DNA of 64,000 bases, from assembly GCF_036053395.1 (NCBI RefSeq), contig NZ_CP107942.1:2198501-2262500 (forward strand), written 5' to 3'. The notes under the pieces were generated by a model. That model was not told the origin of the DNA and did not search any database. It saw only the letters and a program-made list of their open reading frames with translations. Positions 24,736 through 33,088 of the stretch are shown one piece after another. How positions within the stretch are numbered: the stretch's first letter is position 1; every line of letters begins with the position of its first letter. The stretch comes from Actinoplanes sp. NBC_00393 (GTDB lineage: Bacteria; Actinomycetota; Actinomycetes; Mycobacteriales; Micromonosporaceae). Position numbers and translations under genes: made by a program.

Positions 24736-26727
24736 TCAGCCCACCGGGAGGCCGTAGGGCATTCCGGTTACCGGGGCGGCGTCGGTGGCCAGCGCTGAGG
24801 CGATTGCGGCGGCTGCCGGTGGGTAGGCCAGCTCGCCCAGGCCGCCGATCGGGGCCGCGGATCGGACCAGCACCACGTCGATCTCCGGGCAGTCGCCGAT
24901 CCGGGCCCAGGCGTAGTCGCGGAACGAGGACTGGACCACCGCGCCGTCACGGACTGTGATCTGGGCGCCGAGCACGGTGGAGAGGGCGTCGACGACGGCG
25001 CCTTCCACCTGGGCGATCACGCCGGACGGGTGGACCGGGATGCCGACGTCGACCGCCGCGGTGACCTTGCGGACCCGGCGGGTGGCGGGGTCGGCGGTCA
25101 CCAGCACCGCGATCGCCGAGCCGTAGTCCAGGTGGCAGGCCACTCCGTCCGCCTTTCCGGCCCGCTCGGCGGCCGCGGAGAGGACGCCGTGCAGGCGCGA
25201 ATCGGCCGGTAGCAGGCGGTGCCGGAACTCCACCGGGTCGTGGCCGCCGCGCCGGGCGAGTTCGCTGAGGAAGCACTCCTCGGCGTACCCGAACTGGCCC
25301 GCATAGACCGCCCGCCAGAATCCGGTCCGCAGCGGGGCCGGCCGTAGTGTGACCGTCACTTCGCCGGGTACGGCGTACGGAAAGTGATCTCCGCTGGCTT
25401 TGACCAGGGCTGGATTGCTGAACGGCGGGACGACGGTCAGCGGCCACGTCACCACCTGGTGCAGGCGCCCGGTGGGCAGGCCGGACGCGTCCAGGGTCGC
25501 GCTGAGCCGGTGCACCGACATCGGCCGGTACGAGTCGTGCCGCGTGTCGTCGTCCCGGGTCCAGCGCACGCTCACCGGTTGGCCCACGGCCCGCGAGCAG
25601 GCCAGCGCCTCCAGCACCGCGTCGGACTCGATGCGCCGCCCGAACCCGCCGCCGGCCAGCGTGGGCGTGACCTGGATCTGCGCCTCCGGCAGGGCGAGCA
25701 CCCGGGCCAGCTGGGTACGCAGTCCGCCCGGGTCCTGCAGGGGCGCCCAGACCCGTACCCCGTCGGCCGTGACGTGCCCGGTCGCGTTCATCGGCTCCAT
25801 CGGCGCGTGCGCCAGCAGCGGCAGCCGGAACACTCGTTCCGTATCGAAGTCTCCGGTGACCGGGGGCAACGCCGCCTTCAGATCGGCCAGCCAGGCGCGG
25901 CTGTCCGCGGCCGGACTGCCACCGGTCCAGGTGACGCGCAGCGCCTCCCGGCCACGCAGCGCCGTCGCGGTGTTCCGCGCGATCACCGCGACCCCGCCCT
26001 GCCCGGCGGCCGGCGCGGCGAGGGGCACCACGGCGAGCACACCGGGCAGGGCCAGCGCGGCAGAATCGTCCACCGAGGTCGCCTGGGCGCCGATCCAGGG
26101 CGGCCGGGCCACCACCGCGACCAGGCTTCCGGCCGGTGCGGACTCGGCGCCGTACCGGGCCTGCCCGGTGACGATGTCGCGGGCATCGGACCGCCCGGTC
26201 CGTGTCTTGCCGATCAGCCGCCACTGCTCCGGCGGCGTCAACGTGACCGGCACGGTGGCCGGGTCGATGGCAGCCGCCTCCCGGACCAGGGCCCGGTAGG
26301 GGAGCGAACCGTGCCGCAGGTGCTCGACCCGCCCGCGCCGGGCGGTGCACTCCGCGGCCGGGACCTGCCAGCGCGCGGCCCCGGCGGCGATCAGCAGGCA
26401 TCGGGCGGTCGCCGAGGCGGTCCGCAGCGGGCCGGCGAGCTGCCGGCTCGAGGTGGAGTTCTGCACGCCCTGCGGCCCGTACCTCGCCGTGTCGCCCGGC
26501 GCCTGCTCCAGCGCGACGTCGCTGACCTCCACAGCGAGTTCCTCGGCAACCAGGACCGCGGCCATCGTCCGTACCCCCTGGCCGGTGTCCGGTTTCGGAA
26601 CCGTGACCACCACGCGCCCCCGATGATCGACCCGCACGAACACGGTCGGCGCCAGTTCGCTTTTCACATCCGGGATGGGCACCGCCACGACCAGAGCCGC
26701 CCCGAGCAACGTCCGCCGGGTGATCAT
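24736..26727 (-). CDS. Molybdenum hydroxylase large subunit (IorB/xanthine-dehydrogenase-like, Tat-exported)
   Basis: 663 residues. Starts with the twin-arginine leader ITRRTLLGAALVV, followed by molybdopterin-binding domains of the isoquinoline 1-oxidoreductase beta-subunit group: VPKPDTGQGVRTMAAVLVAEEL, a mid part with LAGGGFGRRIESDAVLEALA, and the active-site Glu in GGLGELAYPPAA near the C-terminus. It would pair with the 2Fe-2S subunit encoded upstream (ATGA overlap) to oxidise an aldehyde or N-heterocycle. The longer open frame upstream is the antisense-free part of the partner gene. It is a paralogue of the product of 55825-58068. Confidence 0.88.
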   Translation of the reverse strand: MITRRTLLGAALVVAVPIPDVKSELAPTVFVRVDHRGRVVVTVPKPDTGQGVRTMAAVLVAEELAVEVSDVALEQAPGDTARYGPQGVQNSTSSRQLAGPLRTASATARCLLIAAGAARWQVPAAECTARRGRVEHLRHGSLPYRALVREAAAIDPATVPVTLTPPEQWRLIGKTRTGRSDARDIVTGQARYGAESAPAGSLVAVVARPPWIGAQATSVDDSAALALPGVLAVVPLAAPAAGQGGVAVIARNTATALRGREALRVTWTGGSPAADSRAWLADLKAALPPVTGDFDTERVFRLPLLAHAPMEPMNATGHVTADGVRVWAPLQDPGGLRTQLARVLALPEAQIQVTPTLAGGGFGRRIESDAVLEALACSRAVGQPVSVRWTRDDDTRHDSYRPMSVHRLSATLDASGLPTGRLHQVVTWPLTVVPPFSNPALVKASGDHFPYAVPGEVTVTLRPAPLRTGFWRAVYAGQFGYAEECFLSELARRGGHDPVEFRHRLLPADSRLHGVLSAAAERAGKADGVACHLDYGSAIAVLVTADPATRRVRKVTAAVDVGIPVHPSGVIAQVEGAVVDALSTVLGAQITVRDGAVVQSSFRDYAWARIGDCPEIDVVLVRSAAPIGGLGELAYPPAAAAIASALATDAAPVTGMPYGLPVG

Positions 26728-27200
26728 CGCTGCCCCCGGGCGATCTCGGCGGCCCGGCGCACGGCCGCCCGGATCCGCGGGTACGTCCCGCAGCGGCACA
26801 CGTTGTCCTGCAGCGCCGCGTCGATCTGCGCGTCGTCCGGGTCCGGAACCTCGGCGAGCAGCGCCACCACCGTCATGATCTGCCCGGCCTGGCAGTAGCC
26901 GCACTGCGCCACGTCGAGCTCCAGCCAGGCCCGCTGCACCGCGTGTTCCCGCAGCCCTTCGATCGTGGTGATCCGCTCGCCGGTGGACTCGGCCACCGTC
27001 CGGACGCAGGGCCGCCCGGCCGCGCCGTCGAACAGCGAGACGCAGGACCCGCACGCTCCGACGCCGCACCCGTACTTCGGCCCGGTCAGCCCGAGCTCCT
27101 CCCGCAGCGCCCACAGCAGCGGGGTGTCGCCCGGCACGTCCACCACCCGGCGTTTGCCGTTGACCTGCAACCGGTATCGGCCCAATTTCCCCGCCTCCAT
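26724..27200 (-). CDS. 2Fe-2S subunit of molybdenum hydroxylase
   Basis: 158 residues from ATG 27200 (starts at 27233 or TTG 27239 are possible). Plant-type ferredoxin motif GPKYGCGVGACGSCVSLFDG with a fourth Cys in RPCVRTVAE, and the helical second cluster domain with CGYCQAGQIM and VCRCGTYPRIR. It passes electrons from the Mo centre of the partner to an acceptor. The N-terminus beginning MEAGKLGRYRLQVNG fits the family. It overlaps the large-subunit gene by 4 bp and is divergent from the membrane protein at 27251. Confidence 0.92.
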   Translation of the reverse strand: MEAGKLGRYRLQVNGKRRVVDVPGDTPLLWALREELGLTGPKYGCGVGACGSCVSLFDGAAGRPCVRTVAESTGERITTIEGLREHAVQRAWLELDVAQCGYCQAGQIMTVVALLAEVPDPDDAQIDAALQDNVCRCGTYPRIRAAVRRAAEIARGQR

Positions 27201-27250
27201 CGACGTGCGCCCATTGTTCCGTCCGCTGACCATGGACAATACTGCTAGGC

Positions 27251-28285
27251 GTGGTAAAGGAAACAGCGTTTCGCAGCGACCGGGCGCTGCTCTGGGGCGT
27301 ACCCGGTGTGGCTCTGCTGACCGGTCTGGTCTGGCTGCTCGGCCAGACCCTGGAGGTCAGCTTCCGCCCCGACCAGGGCGCCAGCTGGTACTACTGGCAG
27401 CTCCCCGAACCCACCGCGTGGACCCGGCTGTCCGCCTGGCTCGGCTACGCCGCCCACCAGATCGTCTCGTGGGGCCTGATCTGGTACGCCCAGACCCACA
27501 CCCGCCGCTGGACCGCCGGGCTCAAGCCGATCAACGTGGTGGCCCTGGCCGCGAGCCTCGGCTTCGTCGCCCTGCACGCTTTGCAGACCAAGGTCTTCTA
27601 CGACGGCCTGGCCCAGGACGTGTCGATCTTCAGCTCGCAGGGCTCAGTCGTCCTGCTACTGGTCGTCGTCCTGCTGATGGAGAACCGCCGGCGCGGCCTG
27701 GTGGCCGGCAAACGCGCCCCCATCCCGGCCACCGTGCTGGATTTCGCCCGCCGCTACCACGGTTACCTGTTCAGTTGGGCGGTCATCTACACGTTCTGGT
27801 ACCACCCGATGGAAGGCACCAGCGGCCACCTCATCGGCTTCTTCTACGTGTTCCTGCTGCTGTTGCAGAGCAGCCTGATGTTCACCACCGCCCACACCAA
27901 CCGCTGGTGGACGCTCAGCCTCGAACTGCTCGTAGCCGTACACGGCACCCTCGTCGCCTTCATGAACTCCGGCCCCGGCGGCGCCTGGCCCAAGTTCCTC
28001 TTCGGCTTCCTGGCCGTCTTCGTGATCACGCAGATGCACGGTCTGGGCCTGTCCGCCCGCACCCGCTGGCTCTTCCTGGCCACCTACCTTGCCGCGCTCA
28101 TCACGGTCTACTCCGGCCGCAACCTGGCCGCCATCCACGAGGTCCTGCGCGTTCCGATGGCCGAATACCTGCTGCTGGCCGTACTTGTCCTGCTTCTCTG
28201 GCCGATAGCGCTGGCCACCCACCACTTCAGCCGCCGCCGGCGCCCCAGCGCCGACGATCCGGCACCCTTGCAGCACACCAGCTGA
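27251..28285 (+). CDS. Polytopic membrane protein of unknown function
   Basis: 344 residues, GTG start at 27251, with eight or nine predicted membrane helices spread over the whole chain (for example LLWGVPGVALLTGLVWLLG, GSVVLLLVVVLLMENRRRG, YLLLAVLVLLLWPIAL). Conserved-looking features are His and Trp residues near helix ends (YTFWYHPMEGTSGHLIGFFYVFLLLLQSS, FTTAHTNRWW). No family is recognised with confidence. It is divergent from the molybdenum hydroxylase pair. The 195 bases that follow hold no gene or clear signal. Confidence 0.75.
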   Translation: MVKETAFRSDRALLWGVPGVALLTGLVWLLGQTLEVSFRPDQGASWYYWQLPEPTAWTRLSAWLGYAAHQIVSWGLIWYAQTHTRRWTAGLKPINVVALAASLGFVALHALQTKVFYDGLAQDVSIFSSQGSVVLLLVVVLLMENRRRGLVAGKRAPIPATVLDFARRYHGYLFSWAVIYTFWYHPMEGTSGHLIGFFYVFLLLLQSSLMFTTAHTNRWWTLSLELLVAVHGTLVAFMNSGPGGAWPKFLFGFLAVFVITQMHGLGLSARTRWLFLATYLAALITVYSGRNLAAIHEVLRVPMAEYLLLAVLVLLLWPIALATHHFSRRRRPSADDPAPLQHTS

Positions 28286-28480
28286 GCATTTCCCGGTACG
28301 CCTACCCGTCTTGCCTCGACCGCGTGCCACTCCAGCCCCCAGCGCGCCCACCTGTGGGGCCGGTCGAAGCGGGTCTCACCGTCGCCTGTCTTGTGCGAAG
28401 GTCCGCGACCGGCCGGCCGCTGCCCGCTGGCGGGGCCTGCGCGCGATCCAGCGGGACCCGCGTGGCTTGACGTGGCCACG

Positions 28481-29146
28481 TCACTGGCGAAGGTCTCGGC
28501 TGCCCGGGCCCGCGTCGACCGTGACGAACGGTTGCCCGTTGTTGTCGATGCGGTGCACGACCTGGCGGTCCCGGAACGCGATGTGCAGGTCGAGCCGCCA
28601 GGTGTAGTCGTTGTCGGCGCCGATCGCGCGGACCCGGATCTGCTCGGAAGCGCCCGGCGCCAGTTCCCGCTCCAGCGGTTCGGTGGTGAACGCGTCTGCT
28701 GTGGACGTCGCCCACAACGCCTCGTTCTCGTTGAGGTTGACGTGCAGGAAGGCGGCGGGCGTCCGCTCATCGTCGCGGCATCCGAAGACGTCGACGGCCT
28801 GCGGTGGCGTCCGGTCCGCGACCACGTCGGCGCCGGCCAGCAGCAGCGGCTCGGTGTGGGCGCCGATGGTCACCACGAACTCGGTGATCTGATAGTCACG
28901 GCCACCGTTCTGCTGCGCCCACGGCGCGGTGCCGCAGCCGTCCGGCGTGTCGTCGACCGTGCCGGCCGGGAAGGCCCACAGCCGGTTCCCGGAACTGCTG
29001 TCGGGCTCCACCGCGATGGTGAACCCGACGGGCAACTGCTCCTCCGCCCGGAAGTACCGGAAGTAGACGAAGGTCCCCGCCGCCGCCACCAACACCAGCG
29101 CGGCAGCGGCCGCGACCCAGGCCGTGCGTACCCGATTCCAGGCCAC
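28481..29146 (-). CDS. Membrane-anchored hypothetical protein
   Basis: 221 residues. One N-terminal membrane anchor (TAWVAAAAALVLVAAAGTFVYFRYF) is followed by an extracytoplasmic beta-rich domain with no Cys-based lipobox. Two Cys residues (DGCGTAP, FGCRDDE) could form a disulphide. No known domain is recognised. It stands alone between a convergent membrane-protein gene and the riboswitch-controlled acetyltransferase. Confidence 0.7.
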   Translation of the reverse strand: MAWNRVRTAWVAAAAALVLVAAAGTFVYFRYFRAEEQLPVGFTIAVEPDSSSGNRLWAFPAGTVDDTPDGCGTAPWAQQNGGRDYQITEFVVTIGAHTEPLLLAGADVVADRTPPQAVDVFGCRDDERTPAAFLHVNLNENEALWATSTADAFTTEPLERELAPGASEQIRVRAIGADNDYTWRLDLHIAFRDRQVVHRIDNNGQPFVTVDAGPGSRDLRQ

Positions 29147-29221
29147 GGCTCACCCCCCGTCCCCGCGCCATTGTGGACAGCCCGTACCCCGACCGGCAAG
29201 GCGATCGTGCTAGTTTCGCCT

Positions 29222-29340
29222 CCAAGGTCATGAGTGTCAGCGCCAAGCCCCGGCTCGCTGGCCGGCAACCCTCCTGCGTGGGTGGGGTGCCCCGGGTGAT
29301 GACCGGGTCCGCCGCATCCCGCGCCGGGCAAGCCGCGAAC
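29222..29340 (+). ncRNA. SAM riboswitch (SAM-IV or SAM-I/IV type)
   Basis: The aptamer core is readable by eye. P1 is GGTCAT (29226-29231) pairing with ATGACC (29299-29304). P2 is CAGCG (29238-29242) pairing with CGCTG (29256-29260). The hallmark GGCAACC ... GGTGC with a following GGTGA is present. This is the SAM-family architecture common upstream of actinobacterial sulfur genes. It lies in the leader of the acetyltransferase gene, with CCTCC stretches at 29219 and 29269 that could mask the GGAGG at 29341, so translational control is likely. No terminator with a T tract is seen. Confidence 0.85.
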
Positions 29341-29350
29341 GGAGGCCGTC

Positions 29351-29974
29351 GTGTCCTTTCCCGCTACCCTGACCGCGCCCGTCCTGCAGGGCCGCCGCGT
29401 CCGTCTGGAGCCGCTCGACCGCCGGCACGCCGCCGACCTGGCCGCGGCTGCTGAGGAGGACCGCGGCTCGTACCGGTTCACCTGGGTGCCGTCGGCCGCC
29501 GAGGTGGACGCCTACATCGACGCGCAGCTGGCCAGGGCGGCAGCCGGGAAGCTGCGGCCGTACGCGCAGATCGACACCGGCACCGGCCGGGCTGTCGGCG
29601 CCACCGCGTACTGGGATCCGCGTCCCTGGCCGGACGGGACCGGCCTGTGCGCGGTCGAGGTCGGCTTCACCTGGCTGGCCGCGTCGGCGCAGAGCACCGG
29701 GCTGAACACCGAGGCGAAACTGCTGCTGTTCGGGCACGCGTTCGAACAGTGGCGGGTGGCCCGGCTCGACCTGAAGACCGACGCCCGCAACCGCCGGTCC
29801 CGGGTCGCGATCGAGAAGGTCGGCGCCCGCTTCGAGGGGGTGCTGCGTTCCTGGTCCCGCTCGTGGGCACCGGGTGAGGACGGCCTCCTGCGCGACTCCG
29901 CGATCTTCTCCATCACGGCGTCGGAGTGGCCGGCCTGCCGCGCCCGGCTGGAAGCACGCATTGACGTGGTGTGA
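29351..29974 (+). CDS. GNAT-family N-acetyltransferase under a SAM riboswitch
   Basis: 207 residues, GTG start at 29351 with GGAGG six bases upstream. RimJ/RimL-type [24 protein letters not shown] at the start, then [62 protein letters not shown], the canonical C-terminal half of this family. The acyl acceptor is unknown. The SAM riboswitch in the leader ties expression to methionine/SAM level, which suggests a substrate in sulfur amino-acid metabolism. Confidence 0.88.
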   Translation: MSFPATLTAPVLQGRRVRLEPLDRRHAADLAAAAEEDRGSYRFTWVPSAAEVDAYIDAQLARAAAGKLRPYAQIDTGTGRAVGATAYWDPRPWPDGTGLCAVEVGFTWLAASAQSTGLNTEAKLLLFGHAFEQWRVARLDLKTDARNRRSRVAIEKVGARFEGVLRSWSRSWAPGEDGLLRDSAIFSITASEWPACRARLEARIDVV

Positions 29975-29986
29975 TGCGATCGGGTC

Positions 29987-30343
29987 ATGCCGGCCCGCGG
30001 GGAGCAGCTCTACGAGTGCGGGCTGCTCACCGGGCCGGCCGCGATCGCCGAGGCGAAACGCCTGCAGGGCCAGGCCTTCGTGCGGCACGGGCACCTACCG
30101 CCGCAGGCGCTGACCGCGCAGGGCTGGCTGCCGTGGCACGACCGGATCGATGCGGGCCGGGTGCGGTGGTTCGGCGCCTACAGCGCCGCCGGCGACCTGG
30201 CCGCCGTGGCCCGGAAGATCAGCAGCGATGGTACGGGCGCCGGCTACCCGGCGTGGGGCGAGGTCAGCGGCTTCACCGAGCGCATCCGGGCGGCCGGCCG
30301 CGACTGGCACGGGACCGCGGACTTCCTCGACGGTCGGAGCTGA
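29987..30343 (+). CDS. Short hypothetical protein, possibly acyltransferase-like
   Basis: 118 residues. It starts 12 bases after the acetyltransferase stop and ends two bases before the next ATG, so the three genes may be co-transcribed. The sequence has a GNAT/FeeM-like feel (EAKRLQGQAFVRHGHLPPQAL, VRWFGAYSAAGDLAAVARKI), but it is too short for a complete acyltransferase and the C-terminal half of such a fold is absent. No motif is decisive and no function is assigned. Confidence 0.5.
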   Translation: MPARGEQLYECGLLTGPAAIAEAKRLQGQAFVRHGHLPPQALTAQGWLPWHDRIDAGRVRWFGAYSAAGDLAAVARKISSDGTGAGYPAWGEVSGFTERIRAAGRDWHGTADFLDGRS

Positions 30344-30345
30344 GG

Positions 30346-30993
30346 ATGACCACGCTGTTGTGGGACGTCTACGCCCGCTGTTACGACGTGATAGAACGAC
30401 TTCAGCCGTACCGGAAAATGGTCGGTGAATTGATGGCCGAGGTCCCGGAAGGGCCGCGCCGTGTCCTGGACGCCGGTTGCGGGACCGGCAATCTGACGCG
30501 CGCGGTGCGGGCCAGGAATCCCGGCGAGATCGTGGCGGTCGACCTGTCGCCGGTGATGCTGGACCGCGCTCGCCGAAAGAAGCCCCGGGTCACTCACGTG
30601 CGCGCCGACCTGAACGGCGATCTGGCGGAGTTACGCGGCCGATTCGATGTGATTCTGTGCGGCAACGTTCTCTATGCGCTGCCTGATCCCGCGAAGACGG
30701 TTGCCGTTCTGAAGGGCCGATTGATGCCCGGCGGCCGGCTGATCGTGACGACGCCGCGGGCCGGCGCCGGCGTGAAAGCCATTCTCGGCGAGCATGTACG
30801 GGAGCGCGGAATCGTCTCGCTGTGGCGCATCATCCTGCCGCTGCTGTTCGTCGGTGTGATCAACGCTCGACTGCTGGGCAGCGATGCCCACCACTTCTTC
30901 ACTCGCTCGCAACTCAGCGAGCTGCTGGGTACCGAAGACATTCGTACTACCTACAGCGACCAGGCCTGGCTGGCGGTCTACCGCGCCATCTGA
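30346..30993 (+). CDS. Class I SAM-dependent methyltransferase
   Basis: 215 residues from ATG 30346. Motif I is VLDAGCGTGNLTRAV, motif II IVAVDLSPVMLDRAR, then FDVILCGNVLYALPDPAKTVAVLKGRLMPGGRLIVTTP, all typical of Methyltransf_11/25 enzymes. A hydrophobic stretch near the C-terminus (IILPLLFVGVINARLL) could bind a membrane or form a hydrophobic substrate pocket. TGAGG before the ATG overlaps the stop of the previous gene. The codon usage is a little less GC-rich than its neighbours. The substrate is unknown. Confidence 0.85.
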   Translation: MTTLLWDVYARCYDVIERLQPYRKMVGELMAEVPEGPRRVLDAGCGTGNLTRAVRARNPGEIVAVDLSPVMLDRARRKKPRVTHVRADLNGDLAELRGRFDVILCGNVLYALPDPAKTVAVLKGRLMPGGRLIVTTPRAGAGVKAILGEHVRERGIVSLWRIILPLLFVGVINARLLGSDAHHFFTRSQLSELLGTEDIRTTYSDQAWLAVYRAI

Positions 30994-31056
30994 AGCGTTT
31001 TCGCTGTTCAACGCCTACTACTGCATGTCTCCGGGTACCCTGGCTCGGCAACTACC

Positions 31057-31085
31057 TTGACAGTCATAGTAGTGCGACCTACCTT
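31057..31085 (+). promoter_or_regulatory. Candidate promoter of the PadR operon
   Basis: A perfect -35 TTGACA (31057-31062), 17 bases, and TACCTT (31080-31085) as -10. CTACCTTG is repeated at 31052 and 31078, and related ACTAC/GTAGT elements flank it, as expected for autoregulation by the PadR protein encoded downstream. Confidence 0.55.
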
Positions 31086-31107
31086 GTACTTCGGGAGGTG
31101 CGGAGAG

Positions 31108-31437
31108 ATGAGCACGAGCAAGATCACCTCAGATCTGCTGCGTGGCAACACCGACACGATGATCTTGCGGTTGCTGTCCGAGGCGGACCGCTACGGCTAC
31201 GAGATCGTCAAGTTGATCGCCGAGCGCTCGCAGGGTGAATACGAGTTGAAGGAAGCCACGATGTATTCCAGCGTCCGGCGCCTGGAGGCCGACGGCGACA
31301 TCACGTGGTATTGGGGCGACGAGTCGCAGGGCGGCCGCCGCAAGTATTTCCGGATCACCGACAAGGGCCGGGACACCTACGCCCGGAACAAAACCAATTG
31401 GGAGTACGCGAAGCGCGTGCTCGACACCTTGATGTGA
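31108..31437 (+). CDS. PadR-family transcriptional regulator
   Basis: 109 residues from ATG 31108, with GGGAGG and GGAGAG upstream. The winged-helix PadR signature is complete: LLRGNTDTMILRLLSEADRYGYEIVKLIAE, ELKEATMYSSVRRLEADGDITWYWGDESQGGRRKYFRITDKG. It is the first gene of an operon with a HAAS/pentapeptide protein and an ABC exporter, and most likely represses that operon until a ligand or drug is bound. The family is certain, the ligand unknown. Confidence 0.94.
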   Translation: MSTSKITSDLLRGNTDTMILRLLSEADRYGYEIVKLIAERSQGEYELKEATMYSSVRRLEADGDITWYWGDESQGGRRKYFRITDKGRDTYARNKTNWEYAKRVLDTLM

Positions 31438-31450
31438 GGGAGGCGAATCG

Positions 31451-32308
31451 ATGAGCGACAGGCTGAACGAGTACGTGGACGGCGTTTTCGCCCCCTACGA
31501 GGGTGCGAAGAGCATCGACGAATTGAAGGCGGATCTGCTGGCCGATCTGCAGGAGCGGTTCCGGGACCTGAAGGCCGAGGGCAAGGACGACGCGACCGCT
31601 TTCGAGATGACCGTCGACAGCATCGGCGACATCGAGCAGACCGTGCGGGAGGTGTCGAGTCTGTCCCGCTCGCTGGAGCGGCAGATGGTGACCCGGTTCG
31701 ACGCGAGCGACCTGAAGGAGAGCGATTTCGCCGGCGTCGTGGCCCGCGACGGGCGGTTCGAGGCGAGCGCGCTGCGCGGCTCGGACTTCTCGGGTGCTGA
31801 CCTGACCGGCAGTTCGTTCCGGGCCAGCGATGTGGCGGACGCCAACTTCGACGGCGCCAACCTGACCGACGCGAACCTGACGGCTATCGAGCTGGCCCGG
31901 GCCAGTTTCCGCCGGACCGTCATGGTGCGCACCGATCTGAGCACGTCGGGGCTGGCCGACGTCCGGTTCGTCGACGTGGTGCTGACCGACGTCAAGTTGA
32001 GCAAGACGGACCTGCGGCGGGTCACGTTCGAGGGGTGCACCTTCACCGGTGTCGACTTCTCCTACTCCGACCTGCGCGGGCTGAACCTGGACGGGGCGGC
32101 CTTCACCAGCGTGAAGTTCGAGTTCGCAGCGGTCGGCAACGTCTCGTTCCGCGGCGCGACCTTCCGCGACGTGTCGTTCCGGGCCTGGAGCCGGAAGTTC
32201 CGGAACGCCATCCGCACCGTGAATTTCGACGGGGCGCGGATGGACAAGCTGACCTACGCCGGGCTCAAGGGCCTCGGCGCCAACCTGTCCAACGTGACTG
32301 TCTCCTAG
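31451..32308 (+). CDS. HAAS-type permease-prefix domain fused to pentapeptide repeats
   Basis: 285 residues. The first 75 (LNEYVDGVFAPYEGAKSIDELKADLLADLQERFRDL...) match the helical HAAS/permease-prefix domain that accompanies PadR regulators. Residues of about 82-280 form pentapeptide repeats of the A(D/N)LxX type (ADLTGSSFRASDVADANFDGANLTDANL), a right-handed beta helix. There is no membrane helix. It lies between PadR and the ABC ATPase. The beta helix could mimic DNA or present a binding surface, but which partner it has is not known. Confidence 0.85.
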   Translation: MSDRLNEYVDGVFAPYEGAKSIDELKADLLADLQERFRDLKAEGKDDATAFEMTVDSIGDIEQTVREVSSLSRSLERQMVTRFDASDLKESDFAGVVARDGRFEASALRGSDFSGADLTGSSFRASDVADANFDGANLTDANLTAIELARASFRRTVMVRTDLSTSGLADVRFVDVVLTDVKLSKTDLRRVTFEGCTFTGVDFSYSDLRGLNLDGAAFTSVKFEFAAVGNVSFRGATFRDVSFRAWSRKFRNAIRTVNFDGARMDKLTYAGLKGLGANLSNVTVS

Positions 32309-32317
32309 GGGAGCGGA

Positions 32318-33088
32318 ATGCAGACGATGGAATCGGCGATCCGGGTTTCCGGAGTGCACAAGTCCTACGGCAAGCTGCCGGTCCTCAAAGGTGTGAATCT
32401 CGAGGTCAAGCAGGGCAGCATCTTCGCGTTGCTCGGTTCCAACGGGGCGGGAAAGACCACGCTCGTGCGGATCCTCGCGACCCTGCTGAGACCGGATGAG
32501 GGCACGGCCACGATCAACGGGTTCGACGTCGTGTCCCAGCCCCGGCAGGTCCGCGGATCGATCAGCCTGACCGGGCAGTTCGCGGCGGTCGACGAGATCC
32601 TCACCGGCCGCGAGAACCTCATCATGATCGCGAAGTTGCGGCAGATCAAAGACTCCGGCCACATCGCCGACGACCTCCTCGCACGGTTCAGTCTCACCGA
32701 CGCCGGTGGCCGGCCGGTCGGCACCTACTCCGGTGGTATGCGCCGGCGCCTCGACATCGCGATGAGCCTGATCGGCGAGCCGCCGGTGATCTTCCTGGAC
32801 GAGCCGACCACCGGCCTCGACCCGGAGGCCCGGATCGAGGTCTGGCAGGTCATCCAGGGCCTCGCCGACAACGGCACCACCGTCCTGCTCACCACGCAGT
32901 ACCTGGAGGAGGCCGAGAAACTGGCCGACCGGATCGCGATCCTGCACCAGGGCACCATCATCGTCTCCGGCACCCTCGCCGAGCTGCGCGAGCTGCTGCC
33001 GCCCGCGAAGGTCGAATACGTGGAACGGCAACCCTCCCTGGAGGAGATCTTCCTGGCCACCGTCGGCAGCAACCAGAAAGGCCAGTGA
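32318..33088 (+). CDS. ABC transporter ATP-binding protein (DrrA-like exporter)
   Basis: 256 residues. Walker A is GSNGAGKTT, the signature is YSGGMRRRLDIAMSL, Walker B is PPVIFLDEPTTGLDPEAR and the H loop ends the Q-rich TTQYLEEAEKLADR. This is the daunorubicin-resistance/DrrA type of exporter ATPase. GGGGAGCGGA precedes the ATG. Its stop overlaps the permease start (GTGATG), so the two form one exporter. The substrate is inferred only as a drug-like molecule. Confidence 0.93.
   Translation: MQTMESAIRVSGVHKSYGKLPVLKGVNLEVKQGSIFALLGSNGAGKTTLVRILATLLRPDEGTATINGFDVVSQPRQVRGSISLTGQFAAVDEILTGRENLIMIAKLRQIKDSGHIADDLLARFSLTDAGGRPVGTYSGGMRRRLDIAMSLIGEPPVIFLDEPTTGLDPEARIEVWQVIQGLADNGTTVLLTTQYLEEAEKLADRIAILHQGTIIVSGTLAELRELLPPAKVEYVERQPSLEEIFLATVGSNQKGQ

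Noticed and set aside
28286..28480. Possible gene between the membrane protein and the anchored protein
   Set aside because: Frames here are short and Arg/Pro-rich with no start, ribosome site or recognisable motif.
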